NCBI RefSeq assembly: GCF_009687905.1
Contig: NZ_BLBG01000007.1
Coordinates: 1-64,000 of the forward strand
DNA length: 64,000 nt
Reading direction: 5' to 3'
Source: Lacticaseibacillus zhaodongensis
Lineage (GTDB): Bacteria; Bacillota; Bacilli; Lactobacillales; Lactobacillaceae
Shown: one piece after another, positions 7,660 through 16,792 of the stretch
Layout: each line of letters begins with the position of its first letter
Position numbering within the stretch: the stretch's first letter is position 1
Made by a program: the position numbers and the translations under genes
Notes under the pieces: generated by a model
What the model saw: the letters and a program-made list of their open reading frames with translations, nothing else
Databases searched by the model: none
What the model was told of the DNA's origin: nothing

Positions 7660-8707
7660 TTACAACGATAAGGAGATTCTCAGCATCGTCACGAGTCCGC
7701 TTGACCCTGCCGAAGCCCGGCGCCGCATCACCATCAAGGCGGAAACTGATGCTAAGGCCCGTGCCGATAACCCCTTGTGGGCGGCCAATGATTTTGCGAC
7801 TGTCAATGAGCTGCTTGCATACACCGAACTGCTTGGCGACAAATTGTACCAGGCGCTGAACACGGTCAAGGGCCTCGCCGACACTGATTTCATGGACCGG
7901 CTCTGGATTCAATCCGTGGCGCCAAATGCTAGCCACACCACGCTCGTGTTCTTCCTCGCCGCGGCTGATAGCAACCAGGAACTCTTCACCTTGGTTGACC
8001 CGCTCAGCACGGACGGCCACCTGGTCTCCTCAAACCTGCCAACTTTGGAGCAGATTACCGCCAAGGATGGCAAGCTAGAATTCACGGACAAGGAGATTGA
8101 CGCGCTGATTGTCCTCGTTAAGCAGATGTATGCGGCCGGTTACGGCTTCCACGACATCAACGAGACGGTCCTGCAGCCGGTCGATGGTCTGACCTTCCAA
8201 ACCAAGTTCGACACCAGCAAGCCCATCACCACGAGCCAGAAGGTTACCGCTCCGGGCAGCTTAGTCCTGCGCCTTAACATTTCCGGTACCGTTGCTGCTT
8301 ACCACGTTCTGGACGAAAATAACCACGACTGGATGGACTTGGGCAGTGACCGGATGGAAGGCGATGAATTCGTCTGGGAAAGCACCAGCATCCCCGAGGA
8401 GCTGGTCGACCAGACCCTGACCCTTGCCGTTTCCGTGCGTTCCGTCGATAACGTCCCCGCAATGGACGAGCTCTTCGTCATCGCCTCAAGCAACGCCATC
8501 CTGATGCGCGAAACTGCTAAGCCGGGTGAATACTCATTGAGCCTGCCGAATCACCGGGACCTGACCGTGCGCGTTGACGCAACTGCCAACACGGTCACCC
8601 TCGCCTATGGTAATCCGGAAACGCAGATCATTGAGCTGAACAAACAGTACCCATTCCTGGGTCAGTGGCTCAAGGCAGTGCTGCCCAAGAAACCAGCGTT
8701 CAACTAA
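7652..8707 (+). CDS. unknown protein B of a two-gene module
   Basis: 351 residues, soluble, no membrane segment. The N-terminal half is helical and acidic (ARRRITIKAETDAKARADNPLW); the C-terminal half looks beta-rich, with repeats of the form SLVLRLNISGTVAAYHVLDE and LTLAVSVRSVDN, which could be an Ig-like sandwich. No known motif is recognised. RBS GGAGGAGGCAAAACGT lies within the upstream gene. Together with protein A it forms a closed operon with its own terminator, so the pair probably makes a complex. Confidence 0.75.
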   Translation: MLNYNDKEILSIVTSPLDPAEARRRITIKAETDAKARADNPLWAANDFATVNELLAYTELLGDKLYQALNTVKGLADTDFMDRLWIQSVAPNASHTTLVFFLAAADSNQELFTLVDPLSTDGHLVSSNLPTLEQITAKDGKLEFTDKEIDALIVLVKQMYAAGYGFHDINETVLQPVDGLTFQTKFDTSKPITTSQKVTAPGSLVLRLNISGTVAAYHVLDENNHDWMDLGSDRMEGDEFVWESTSIPEELVDQTLTLAVSVRSVDNVPAMDELFVIASSNAILMRETAKPGEYSLSLPNHRDLTVRVDATANTVTLAYGNPETQIIELNKQYPFLGQWLKAVLPKKPAFN

Positions 8708-8713
8708 AACTAA

Positions 8714-8755
8714 GCTTAAGGAGTCCGGCTACGCTCAGCCCGACTCCTTTTTGAG
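8714..8755 (+). terminator. terminator of unknown two-gene module
   Basis: Stem AAGGAGTCCGGCT / AGCCCGACTCCTT with a short loop and TTTTT. Confidence 0.85.
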
Positions 8756-8908
8756 TTGGGCCCGCCCCATCGGCAAATGCTTGTTAACTTTAGCCTGCTG
8801 TCACGTAACAAGTGTTCAGCAGCAGCCGGACAATTCAGTCTAACAATCAGCTGACATTCGCGCTATAATGTTCCTAATTAATTAATGATAGATTTGAGGT
8901 TGATAAAA

Positions 8909-9721
8909 ATGGCTAATGAATTTCCCCAAGCGATGGTTATCGGCGGTTCCGATTGCGATGGCTCCGCCGGCATCCAGGCCGACCTGCACAGTTTCTTCAT
9001 GCGTGGTGTGTACGGCACGGTCGCACTCACGGCAGCTGTTGCCGGTAACTCTTACGGTATTCACGACAGTGTCACCCTGCCACTGCCCTTCATCGCAAAA
9101 GAATTTGACGTTCTGCACGATGATCTAGATATCAAGGCAACCAAGACCGGTATGCTTGCCGACGCGGATTTGATCAACACCGTTGCTGACAAACTCGAAC
9201 AATACGATTTTGGCCAGCTCGTTTTGGATCCCGTCATCATGACCAAATTCGGCGACATGCTGCTGGAAGAGGCCGCCTATGAGACTCTCAAGGCCCGGCT
9301 GATTCATTTGGCGACCGTGATGACCCCGAACTTCTACGAGGCCGAACACATCGTTGGCCGCAAGCTGCCCGACAAGCAGTCCATCGTTGACGCAGCCAAG
9401 GAGCTCCAGGACCTGGGCTGCAAGAACATTATTATCAAGGGCCGCCGCGACCCTAACGCCGCCACCGTTGACGATTATGTCCTGCTCGAAAATGGCAAGA
9501 GCTTCTGGCTGCCAGCCAAGTTCTACAGCACCGACCGCCGCAACGGTACTGGCGACACCCTCAGTGCTGTCATCGCCGCTGAGCTCGCCAAAGGTAACGA
9601 TGTCGAAAGTGCCATCCGCATTGGCCGCGCCTTCGTCAGCAACGCCATTAGCGAACCCATCGCGGTCGGCCACAAGTTCGGCCCTATTAACCACTGGGCC
9701 AACGAACCAATTCGCCCTTAA
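8909..9721 (+). CDS. ThiD/PdxK-type hydroxymethylpyrimidine or pyridoxal kinase
   Basis: 270 residues of the ribokinase-like fold. IGGSDCDGSAGIQADLHSFF near residue 12 is the ThiD/PdxK N-terminal signature (usually GSDSSGGAGIQADLKTF), ATKTGMLADADLI matches KTGML, VLDPVIMTKFGDMLL is the magnesium-nucleotide region, and RRNGTGDTLSAVIAAELAKG carries the GTGD anion hole with catalytic Asp. It phosphorylates either HMP(-P) for thiamine or pyridoxal/pyridoxamine for PLP salvage; the absence of other thiamine genes nearby leaves both open. ATG 8909 is 9 nt after GAGG; the upstream ATG 8885 lacks a site. Confidence 0.85.
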   Translation: MANEFPQAMVIGGSDCDGSAGIQADLHSFFMRGVYGTVALTAAVAGNSYGIHDSVTLPLPFIAKEFDVLHDDLDIKATKTGMLADADLINTVADKLEQYDFGQLVLDPVIMTKFGDMLLEEAAYETLKARLIHLATVMTPNFYEAEHIVGRKLPDKQSIVDAAKELQDLGCKNIIIKGRRDPNAATVDDYVLLENGKSFWLPAKFYSTDRRNGTGDTLSAVIAAELAKGNDVESAIRIGRAFVSNAISEPIAVGHKFGPINHWANEPIRP

Positions 9722-9743
9722 GCAATTACACTTGATAAGTACT

Positions 9744-9779
9744 AAGCCTGCTGGCACCATTCCGGCAGGCTTTTTTTTG
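9744..9779 (+). terminator. terminator of kinase gene
   Basis: AAGCCTGCtGG / CCgGCAGGCTT stem followed by eight T. Confidence 0.9.
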
Positions 9780-10016
9780 CCGTCTAATTGCACTGCGCAG
9801 CCCCGGCCTCCGCGCTTGCCGCAAAAAGTCGTCAAGGAAAAATGTCAGCTTAGATGACAAGATATTGGCAAAATTTCAGCTAGACCAATCCCGCATAGCG
9901 ACAACGTTTAAGCGCTTTTGCTAATTTACGGAGCACAGTGATTTTGCCCCGCAAACCCCGCTGCGACCCATTTTCGATGGTATACTGACGCCATTCTTGA
10001 TGAGGGGTTGATCATA

Positions 10017-11315
10017 GTGAATACCGCCAATACCGCATTTGTTCTCATAGCCAGCGTCCTCGTATGGTTCATGACTCCCGGCCTCGCGTTTTTCTACGGT
10101 GGGATGGTGTCCAAACGGAATGTCATCAACACGATGTTTTCCGTCTTCTACATTACCGGCGTTGCCATCTTGCTGTGGGCGGCGTGTGGCTACGAACTAT
10201 CCTTCGGGCCGGACCAATTCGGCATCATCGGCCGCCTGCACGGCCTATTTCTGAATGGTGCCCACCTCACGCGCTTGCGACCAGATGGCTTACCTAACGG
10301 CGTCTTCGCGTTGTTCCAGATGATGTTCGCGATTATCACCCCCGCACTGTTCATCGGGGCGGTCGTTGGCCGGATCCGCTGGGGCTTTTTGACCTGGTTC
10401 ATCATCTTGTGGAGCTTCCTGATTTATTACCCGCTGGTCCACCTCGTCTGGAGTCCGCACGGATTGATGGCGGGGATGGGCGTTCTTGATTTTGCCGGGG
10501 GCACCGTCATCCACATCAATGCCGGCATCACGGCGCTGGTGCTCTCGCTATTTCTGGGCAGACGGCGGCAGGGCCAAGATGAACCCTACAGCCGCGCGTG
10601 GATCCTGCTGGGCACCGCGATTCTGTGGATCGGTTGGTACGGCTTCAACGCCGGTTCGGCATTAGCCGCAAACATGGCGGCCGTGACCGCCGCGCTGACG
10701 ACCTCCATCGCCGCTGCCAGCGCCATGTGCACCTGGATGTTGCTTGATATTCATCGGGGTGGTAAACCGACCCTAATTGGCGTCTGCACCGGCGCACTCT
10801 GCGGGCTGGTCGGCATCACCCCCGCTGCCGGTTACGTAACCGCGTTTGGGAGTTTTGCAATCGGGGTGTGCTCGACCCTCGCCAGTTTCGGCTTCGTGAA
10901 CTACCTCAAGCCCCGCCTGCACATTGACGATACTCTGGATGCGTTTGGTTGCCACGGGGTGTCCGGCATCATCGGCAGCGTGCTCACCGGCGCCTTCGCC
11001 AGCAAATCCGTAGCGCCCAGCTTATCCGCAAACGGGCTCTTCTACGGTGGCGGCTGGCACCTGCTATTGGTCCAACTTCTCGGAACTGGCATCACGATCG
11101 CATTGGTAGCAATCATGGCCACAGTCATCGTACTCGTTCTGCGCAAAATCACCCCGATGCGCGTCAGCGCCGCTGAAGAAGCACTGGGCCTAGATCTAGC
11201 CGAACATGGCGAAAGTGAGGGTGAGCGCCCCGCGACTAGTGACGTCCTGCGGTACCCGGATGAATTCATCGGCCAGCTCGGCGGATTTGCACCGCAGAAG
11301 CAGAAGCCAAAGTAG
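10017..11315 (+). CDS. amtB: ammonium transporter, Amt family
   Basis: 432 residues with about 11 transmembrane helices. Hallmarks: MTPGLAFFYGGMV near the N-terminus, LDFAGGTVIHINAGITALVL with the first pore histidine, WYGFNAGSALAAN, and DDTLDAFGCHGVSGIIGS with the second pore histidine. It conducts ammonium/ammonia across the membrane. I choose GTG 10017, 9 nt after GAGGGG; the TTG at 10008 touches that site. The C-terminal tail ends in a cytosolic segment rich in charged residues. No glnB/glnK partner lies beside it, which is unusual because amt and glnK are commonly paired. Confidence 0.92.
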   Translation: MNTANTAFVLIASVLVWFMTPGLAFFYGGMVSKRNVINTMFSVFYITGVAILLWAACGYELSFGPDQFGIIGRLHGLFLNGAHLTRLRPDGLPNGVFALFQMMFAIITPALFIGAVVGRIRWGFLTWFIILWSFLIYYPLVHLVWSPHGLMAGMGVLDFAGGTVIHINAGITALVLSLFLGRRRQGQDEPYSRAWILLGTAILWIGWYGFNAGSALAANMAAVTAALTTSIAAASAMCTWMLLDIHRGGKPTLIGVCTGALCGLVGITPAAGYVTAFGSFAIGVCSTLASFGFVNYLKPRLHIDDTLDAFGCHGVSGIIGSVLTGAFASKSVAPSLSANGLFYGGGWHLLLVQLLGTGITIALVAIMATVIVLVLRKITPMRVSAAEEALGLDLAEHGESEGERPATSDVLRYPDEFIGQLGGFAPQKQKPK

Positions 11316-11330
11316 GCTAAGTCGATAATA

Positions 11331-11394
11331 TTAAAAAGCGTCCCCGCGACTAGCAAGCCTGAATGTGGCCTGCCGCCCGCGGGGACGCTTAATT
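11331..11394. terminator. long bidirectional terminator
   Basis: AAGCGTCCCCGCG / CGCGGGGACGCTT, 13 perfect pairs, enclose a 30-nt loop with an inner GCAAGCC-type stem; A- and T-rich flanks serve amt and the convergent DUF308 gene. Confidence 0.8.
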
Positions 11395-11413
11395 TTGCAC
11401 TAAATCGTTGTGA

Positions 11414-11938
11414 TTACTGCCGGTAACGGAAGTAATTGACGCATTCCATCACGGCCATGACCACGAGGATGACCCCCAAGATCCGGAGCATTGTCATCAC
11501 GGTCCCAAACGGGTTGAACATGATGACCAGCCCGGCGACGAGGATGAGGACACCGTAAATCACGGTCCCAGTACCAGAGACATTAACGTACTGACTCGAC
11601 CGTGCACCACTGATTTCGGAGATGGCGTAGATGATCAGGCCCAGGCCGAACAGGAACGGAATCATGCTGAGTACCGCGCCCGATAAAACCTCAACTAGCA
11701 GTGCCGCGACAATGAGCGCGATCCCGCTACCCGTACCAAAATTACTACCACCGGCGCGTCGGACTTTGGCTCCCGTAATCAGGTTCATGATCCCACTGAT
11801 CAGCAGAACCGCCGCGATGATGTTCACGCTGAGGCCAAACACCATGCGGGGGTTAATTGCCATCCACACCCCCAGGATGAACATAAGAATTGCCCGCAAC
11901 CACGCGCTGCGCTGGAATTCTGCATAAAATGATTTCAT
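11414..11938 (-). CDS. DUF308 (HdeD-like) membrane protein
   Basis: 174 residues with six hydrophobic helices arranged as three pairs, each with the DUF308 pattern (ILMFILGVWMAINP, LVAGLVIMFNPFGTV). HdeD proteins are linked to acid stress in enterobacteria, but here only the fold is supported. Start ATG follows AAAGGTGGTGCAAG. Single gene. Confidence 0.85.
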   Translation of the reverse strand: MKSFYAEFQRSAWLRAILMFILGVWMAINPRMVFGLSVNIIAAVLLISGIMNLITGAKVRRAGGSNFGTGSGIALIVAALLVEVLSGAVLSMIPFLFGLGLIIYAISEISGARSSQYVNVSGTGTVIYGVLILVAGLVIMFNPFGTVMTMLRILGVILVVMAVMECVNYFRYRQ

Positions 11939-12020
11939 TATCTTGCACCACCTTTTCGCTTACTCATGTACTTAATTTAACATGCTCAAGCCCCACCAGC
12001 ATCGGTCTAAGGTGCCATTT

Positions 12021-12200
12021 TCACCACTGTTCATGATTCCAACTGCGGCCGTCGATTTCGCCTTCCGCCAGCTCGATCTGCCGACCTTGTTCCTGGCAAA
12101 ATGCGGCTAAGGCGGTGTAAAAAGCCTGCTGAGCATAGTCATCGGCCGCGGTGGCCCGCTTCTTGGCCTCCGCAACTAGCCACGCACTACTTTCGTCCAT
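12021..12200 (-). CDS. small soluble protein, unknown
   Basis: 59 residues from ATG 12200 (MDESSAWLVAEAKKRATAAD), preceded by GGGAGGAAGAATAAT, which overlaps the end of the flavodoxin-fold gene; the stop of that gene is only two bases away, so the pair is cotranscribed and coupled. The longer frame to 12251 lies inside the upstream gene and is not needed. Helical with no motif recognised. Confidence 0.65.
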   Translation of the reverse strand: MDESSAWLVAEAKKRATAADDYAQQAFYTALAAFCQEQGRQIELAEGEIDGRSWNHEQW

Positions 12201-12201
12201 A

Positions 12202-12864
12202 TTATTCTTCCTCCCCCGCCCGTAACTGGCTGACCGTGGCACGTAAATCAAGTAACTTGTCCTGCTGGTCCGCTAGCGTGTCGGCCAATAGTTCGGCGTC
12301 ATTTTGCCGAAGCTGCTGCTCAAACCACGCGGCCTGCTCGCGCTGACTGCTGGGATCAGCCAAGGTTAAGTACTGGCGGTATGCCACTAACAGTTGCGCC
12401 CGCTCCTGCTCCGTCATCCGGTCAAATTGCGGAATCAGCAGCGGCGAAAGTAACTGCAGGCCGCAGCGCTTGGCAATGGCGGCAAAGGGCCGCAAAATTT
12501 CCTGCATACTCAGGCCGACCTTACCGCCCAAGTCATAGTCGCGTGGGGGTTCACTGTAGCTAACCACCAGCCCGAGCGACTTACCCTGCAGCAGGCCGTC
12601 ATCCGGACCGTAGACAACATTCTTGACCCAGACCTGATCCAGCCAATTCCACAATGCGGCCGGGGCGCTGTACCAGTACAGGGGAAACTGCAAAACGATG
12701 CGGTCGCTGGCGAGGAGCTGTTTCCGCTCCGCTGCTAAATTAAGCGTAGCGCCATCTAACTCGTGCCAAGTCGCAGTTGGTTCCAGCGCGGCGGTCTCTT
12801 TTAAAAAGCTCTGTGTGTTGCTGCGCGCAATGTGCGGGTGCGCAACGGCAATCAATGTGTGCAT
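12202..12864 (-). CDS. flavodoxin-fold NAD(P)H oxidoreductase (Kef-regulator/quinone reductase type)
   Basis: 220 residues. Family marks: MHTLIAVAHPHIARSNTQSFL (flavin phosphate loop), QFPLYWYSAPAALWNWLDQVW (the FPLYWYxxPALLKxWxD motif of YwrO/KefF-type quinone reductases) and GKSLGLVVSYSEP. It binds FMN/FAD and reduces quinones or similar electrophiles with NAD(P)H in the cytosol. Starts at ATG after AAGGAGCTGAACTT. Forms a two-gene unit with the 59-residue protein. Confidence 0.85.
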   Translation of the reverse strand: MHTLIAVAHPHIARSNTQSFLKETAALEPTATWHELDGATLNLAAERKQLLASDRIVLQFPLYWYSAPAALWNWLDQVWVKNVVYGPDDGLLQGKSLGLVVSYSEPPRDYDLGGKVGLSMQEILRPFAAIAKRCGLQLLSPLLIPQFDRMTEQERAQLLVAYRQYLTLADPSSQREQAAWFEQQLRQNDAELLADTLADQQDKLLDLRATVSQLRAGEEE

Positions 12865-13005
12865 AAGTTCAGCTCCTTAATGTTTTCAACCACGGTTTTA
12901 CCCTAATTATATGCACATGGGGATAACTTTTGCGCAAATTTGCCGGTTTTGCAGCAAAAGTTGTCCACAAGTGCACTGTGGGGAAGGAATTGGGGGTAAG
13001 TGCAC

Positions 13006-13172
13006 GCAGGGTAGCAGTGGGTACCGAGTCGAGCTGCGGCCCGCAGAAGCTTGCGGCTAACACACTCTGGGCCAAATGCCTAAAGCCCAGGCATTTTGCC
13101 CAGAGTCCGTTAGTCCTCAGCTTCTGACCGCGGGCCTCCGCTCTGTATCCTAGTCGAGCTCCGTCACCCTGC
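13006..13172. repeat. long imperfect extragenic palindrome
   Basis: A 167-bp hairpin-forming block with no gene. Core arms ACTCTGGGCCAAATGCCT (13064-13081) and AGGCATTTTGCCCAGAGT (13089-13106) pair over 18 bp with one mismatch around AAAGCCC. Outer arms share GCAGGGT, CCCGC, AGAAGCT and CTAAC in matching order. The whole gap 12865-13326 contains no supportable gene. Confidence 0.75.
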
Positions 13173-13239
13173 TCCTACTCCGTTGTCCATTCTGCTAAGG
13201 GCAGCAAGCTGCACAAGCAGAAATGGCTCCGCTCAAAAT

Positions 13240-13282
13240 GACTTAGGCCTTGATGGGAAGACCACCCATCAAAACCTAAGTC
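13240..13282. repeat. second extragenic hairpin
   Basis: GACTTAGG/CCTAAGTC enclose TTGATGGG/CCCATCAA with a 7-nt loop. It lies downstream of the 13006-13172 palindrome and is flanked by CTCCGCTC-containing sequence also seen at 13132, 13311 and 34740, suggesting one dispersed repeat family. Confidence 0.65.
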
Positions 13283-13326
13283 ACCTTGATGCTCAGGAGC
13301 AACCCGGGTGACTCCGCTCTGTGTAC

Positions 13327-13359
13327 AAAAAAACAGGCATTGCGCGCTGCAATGCCTGT
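13327..13359 (-). terminator. terminator of small gene 13380-13529
   Basis: On the minus strand ACAGGCATTGC / GCAATGCCTGT with a five-base loop and seven T. Confidence 0.85.
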
Positions 13360-13379
13360 ACAGTCTTCAGTAGTCAAAA

Positions 13380-13529
13380 TTACTTACTCTGACCGTCCAG
13401 CTTTTCGGCTTCTTCGTCAATTGCGGCGAAACCGGATTTGCCGTCATTCTTAACTGGGTGCTTAGCGCGATCCTCTTCAGCCTTCTGAATGAGAGCCTTA
13501 CGCTGTTCCTTACTGAGTTTTCCTGCCAT
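13380..13529 (-). CDS. 49-residue charged protein, unknown
   Basis: Starts MAGKLSKEQRKALIQKAEED at ATG 13529 after AGAGGCGAG; the open frame continues upstream without a better site. Mostly charged helix followed by a Gly/Ser turn (NDGKSGFAAIDEEAEKL). Own terminator. Its small size, high charge and clear signals argue for a real gene; function unknown. Confidence 0.65.
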   Translation of the reverse strand: MAGKLSKEQRKALIQKAEEDRAKHPVKNDGKSGFAAIDEEAEKLDGQSK

Positions 13530-13643
13530 AGTCTTCTCGCCTCTTTTTGCTTGAAGTCGTGGGGCATTCCACCTCGCTACGGGGTTCATTATAGCACTTA
13601 ATTGGGATGACTGCTAAAAGTTAATTATTCTTAACAACCGTTT

Positions 13644-16600
13644 TCATTCCGCGCCGTGCCGCACTTGGAGGTGACTGCGACCGGTGCCGTCGGGAATCAC
13701 TTGCAGTTGATCGGGGATACTGTGCTTCATCTCGGTCACGTGACTGATGACCCCGATCATCCGGTTATTACCCTCAATTGACTCCAACGCTGCCATGGCT
13801 AAATCGAGGCTCTTGCGGTCCAGTGACCCGAAGCCTTCGTCAATGAACAGGGCGTCAATACTAATGCCGCCGCTTTCTTCCTGAATGACTTCGCCCAAGG
13901 CCAGTGCTAAACACAGCGCCGCGATGAAACTCTCACCACCAGAGAGTGTGTGCACGGACCGCACACCCCCAACTTGGTCATCGTACACGTCAATTTCAAG
14001 CCCCGTCCGACTGCTGATTTTGACATCCCCGCCGGTGTTCAGCAGGAACCGGTAGCGGCCCCTAGTCAGGGTGTGGAAGCGGTCGGACGCAATTTCCAGG
14101 ACCCGGGCAAAATACGAACCGAGAACGTAGCGTTCCAGCCCCAAGTTGCGCTCGTTGTTGCCGTTGAAGGCCCCGAGCAGGGTCGCCAGCGCGCGGTAGT
14201 CCCGCTCATCTTGCGCCCAGCCCTGCAATTCGGTTGCCACCTGTTGCACGACCGCCGCATTCCGCTCGGTCCGCGTGCGCATGCCCCCATACTGCTCCGT
14301 CAGGGCATCGCTTTGCTGGCGGGCCGCATCTGCCGCAGCCGTGAGCGCCGGTACATCCGGCCGGGTCCGCCCAGTCGTTAGTGTCTGGGCATCGGCCAGC
14401 TGTTTCTTGATACTTCCAACGCGATCCAAATAATCCTGTTGCTGCTGCTGCAAGTCCGGTAGCTCCGGCAACCGTGCCAGTTCTGTGGCGAACCGCTGCT
14501 CATCCGCGCTGCCAAAATGCTCCTGCAGCAGGCCGTTGAAACTTGCAGTTAGCTGCGCAACTTCTTGCTGGGCCTGCTTAGTCGCAGTCGCTTGAACTTG
14601 CACCTGCCCGTGGAGTTGCTGTTCTTGATCCTGGGCGGCTTGCTGGTCCGCGCTGATTTTGCGCAATTGCTGCTGATAAGTCGTCGTCGTTTGCAACAAA
14701 TCAGCCCGCGTTTGCCGTAACTGCTTCTCGTCTAGTTCAGCCGCACTGCGCGCCGCCCGCAGGCTCGTCACTGCCTGCGCCGCCGCCGCTTGCTTGGCTT
14801 GGGCCGTGGTCAACACAGCCTGGGCAGAATCGAGTTCCATCCGCGTTTGCGCGATCTGGGCACTCAGTTCAGCCGTCCGCTGCTGCAGATTCTGGCGCTG
14901 CGTTTGGGCCAACTGCAGGGCCGCGGTATTTTGCTGCAACTGCTTGGCATTAGCCGCAATTCCGCTCACCGCGGTGTTAAGGTCAACTACCGCAGGGATG
15001 GCACCGAATACGGTCGTGTCTTTGTATGCGGATAATAAATCATTCGCAGCCGCTTCCAGTTGCTGCTTGGCGGTGCTTAACTCCTTATTAGCGCTGTCGG
15101 CAAGAACTGCGGCCCGTTCGCCCTGTTTAGTCGCCACATCCGCCGCCTGCGCCGCCGCATCGAGGGTGCTCTGGTCAACCGCTTGGGCAGCCGCACTAGC
15201 AGGATGCGGGTGGTCCCGGCTCCCGCAAACGGGGCAGGGCTGATCCACCTGCAGGTCCGCCGCCAGAACAGCCGCTTGGGCACTGTAATACTGCATTTGC
15301 AGCAGCTTGTAATCCCGAGTCGCAGTCTGGGCCGCAGTTGCCGTTGTGCTTGCCTGCTTCTGGGCAACCTGCTCCTTAGCTACTGCTGCGGTAACGGCGC
15401 GGTCCGCATTCTTGTACGTCTTTAGCAAAGTCTGCTGCTGACTGAGCACCAGCTGCTGGGCCGCGGTTGCCGTCGCTAAAGCCTCAGCCTGATTGGTGCT
15501 TAAAGCCGTCTGCGTCTGGGTCTGCTCCGCTGTCAACTTGGCCAAAGTGGCCTTGATTTGGCCCAAAGCCTGTTGCCGCGCGGTCAGTTCCGCCTGCGCT
15601 GTCTGGGCAACTCGCTCGAGCTGGGCCAACTGTTCCAACTGCTCCAGGGTTTGGTCGATCTGCTTAATGCGCGCTGCGGCAGCATCCATGTCCGCCTGCT
15701 GGACCTGTAATTCAGCAAGTTGGGTCCGCAGCTGCGCGTTGCCCGCCGTTGCTTGTTGCAGCTGGTCCTGCAATTGCGCCAATTGTGTCTGTGCGGCCGC
15801 ACTGTTTGCGCGCGCCCGCGCCAGCCGCGTGCTGAGTTCAGCATGCTTGCTGACCCACTCCAGCTCGGCAATTTGCTGCGTTCGGGCCGCTTGCTGGTCT
15901 GCAGCCTGCTTGAGTTCTGCCTGCTGCTGCCGCAATGTATCCAGCCGTGCAAAATTAGCCGCTAACTGCTGCCCCTGAGTCTGAGCGGCAACGGCTGCCG
16001 TCGCCGCCGCCTGCGCCTTAGTAAGTGCTGCAGCCTGCGCCGCCAGCTTGGCCTTGTCTGCCTGCAGGAATCCGCGCAGTTGGTCTAGCTGCGCGCTCAG
16101 TTCACCGTCAGCAAGCTCCTGGCCCGCATCCAGCGCGTACGTGCCAATGACCCCCTCCAGTTTGTTGCTGGTGGACTCAAGCCGCCGTTTGAGCTGTCGG
16201 CGGTGTTCCTCAATATTATTCTGCCAGCGTTGGTACAGATCCGTGCCGAAAATGTTCCGCAGCAGCTCTTCGCGTTCCTTACTGCTTGCGTCCAAAAAGC
16301 GCCGGAAGTCCCCCTGCGGTAGCAAAATAATCTGGCGGAACTGGGCCTTATCCAGTTGCAGCAGGTCCAATAGTGCCGCGTTGACCTCGCGATTCTTTGT
16401 CACCACGTGCTGGGTTCCATCGGCGGCCGTTACCGTTAGTTCCGGATCCCGCGGGACGAGCTCGCCAGTCTTCCGGACCCGAATTGCCCGCCGCACCGAA
16501 TACTGCTGGCCCTGGTGACTAAACTGCAAACTGACCACAGTCTCATCTTTTGAAGCGGCAAAATCTGAGCGCAGCCCGAGCGCCACGCGCCCTTGATTGC

Positions 16601-16781
16601 CATTACTAGATTTGGAATCCGAACCATAAAGCGCAAACAACAGCGCGTCAAAAATCGTGCTTTTACCCGCACCGGTATCCCCCGTAATCAAAAACAAAGG
16701 GCGGTCAGCGAAGGCGGTGAAGTCAACCGTTTCATTTTCGTAGGGTCCAAAATTTTGCATCTGCAATTTTTCAAAGCGCAT
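13644..16781 (-). CDS. sbcC: exonuclease subunit SbcC
   Basis: 1045 residues. N-terminal P-loop GDTGAGKSTIFDALLFALYG (about 33-52), a very long Gln/Ala-rich coiled coil broken near residue 513 by the zinc-hook CPVCG, and the C-terminal ATPase half with LSGGESFIAALCLALALGEV (signature) and ALFIDEGFGSLDRKS (Walker B and D-loop). With SbcD it forms the SMC-like nuclease complex that cuts hairpins and processes double-strand ends. ATG overlaps no neighbour; it lies 11 nt after sbcD, with a site TAGGAGA. The window is rich in long palindromes, which are natural substrates of this enzyme. Confidence 0.95.
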   Translation of the reverse strand: MRFEKLQMQNFGPYENETVDFTAFADRPLFLITGDTGAGKSTIFDALLFALYGSDSKSSNGNQGRVALGLRSDFAASKDETVVSLQFSHQGQQYSVRRAIRVRKTGELVPRDPELTVTAADGTQHVVTKNREVNAALLDLLQLDKAQFRQIILLPQGDFRRFLDASSKEREELLRNIFGTDLYQRWQNNIEEHRRQLKRRLESTSNKLEGVIGTYALDAGQELADGELSAQLDQLRGFLQADKAKLAAQAAALTKAQAAATAAVAAQTQGQQLAANFARLDTLRQQQAELKQAADQQAARTQQIAELEWVSKHAELSTRLARARANSAAAQTQLAQLQDQLQQATAGNAQLRTQLAELQVQQADMDAAAARIKQIDQTLEQLEQLAQLERVAQTAQAELTARQQALGQIKATLAKLTAEQTQTQTALSTNQAEALATATAAQQLVLSQQQTLLKTYKNADRAVTAAVAKEQVAQKQASTTATAAQTATRDYKLLQMQYYSAQAAVLAADLQVDQPCPVCGSRDHPHPASAAAQAVDQSTLDAAAQAADVATKQGERAAVLADSANKELSTAKQQLEAAANDLLSAYKDTTVFGAIPAVVDLNTAVSGIAANAKQLQQNTAALQLAQTQRQNLQQRTAELSAQIAQTRMELDSAQAVLTTAQAKQAAAAQAVTSLRAARSAAELDEKQLRQTRADLLQTTTTYQQQLRKISADQQAAQDQEQQLHGQVQVQATATKQAQQEVAQLTASFNGLLQEHFGSADEQRFATELARLPELPDLQQQQQDYLDRVGSIKKQLADAQTLTTGRTRPDVPALTAAADAARQQSDALTEQYGGMRTRTERNAAVVQQVATELQGWAQDERDYRALATLLGAFNGNNERNLGLERYVLGSYFARVLEIASDRFHTLTRGRYRFLLNTGGDVKISSRTGLEIDVYDDQVGGVRSVHTLSGGESFIAALCLALALGEVIQEESGGISIDALFIDEGFGSLDRKSLDLAMAALESIEGNNRMIGVISHVTEMKHSIPDQLQVIPDGTGRSHLQVRHGAE

Positions 16782-16792
16782 TTTGCATTCTC

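Noticed and set aside
12930-12975. TTGTCCACA as a DnaA box marking an origin
   Set aside because: Single near-match without a cluster or replication genes.
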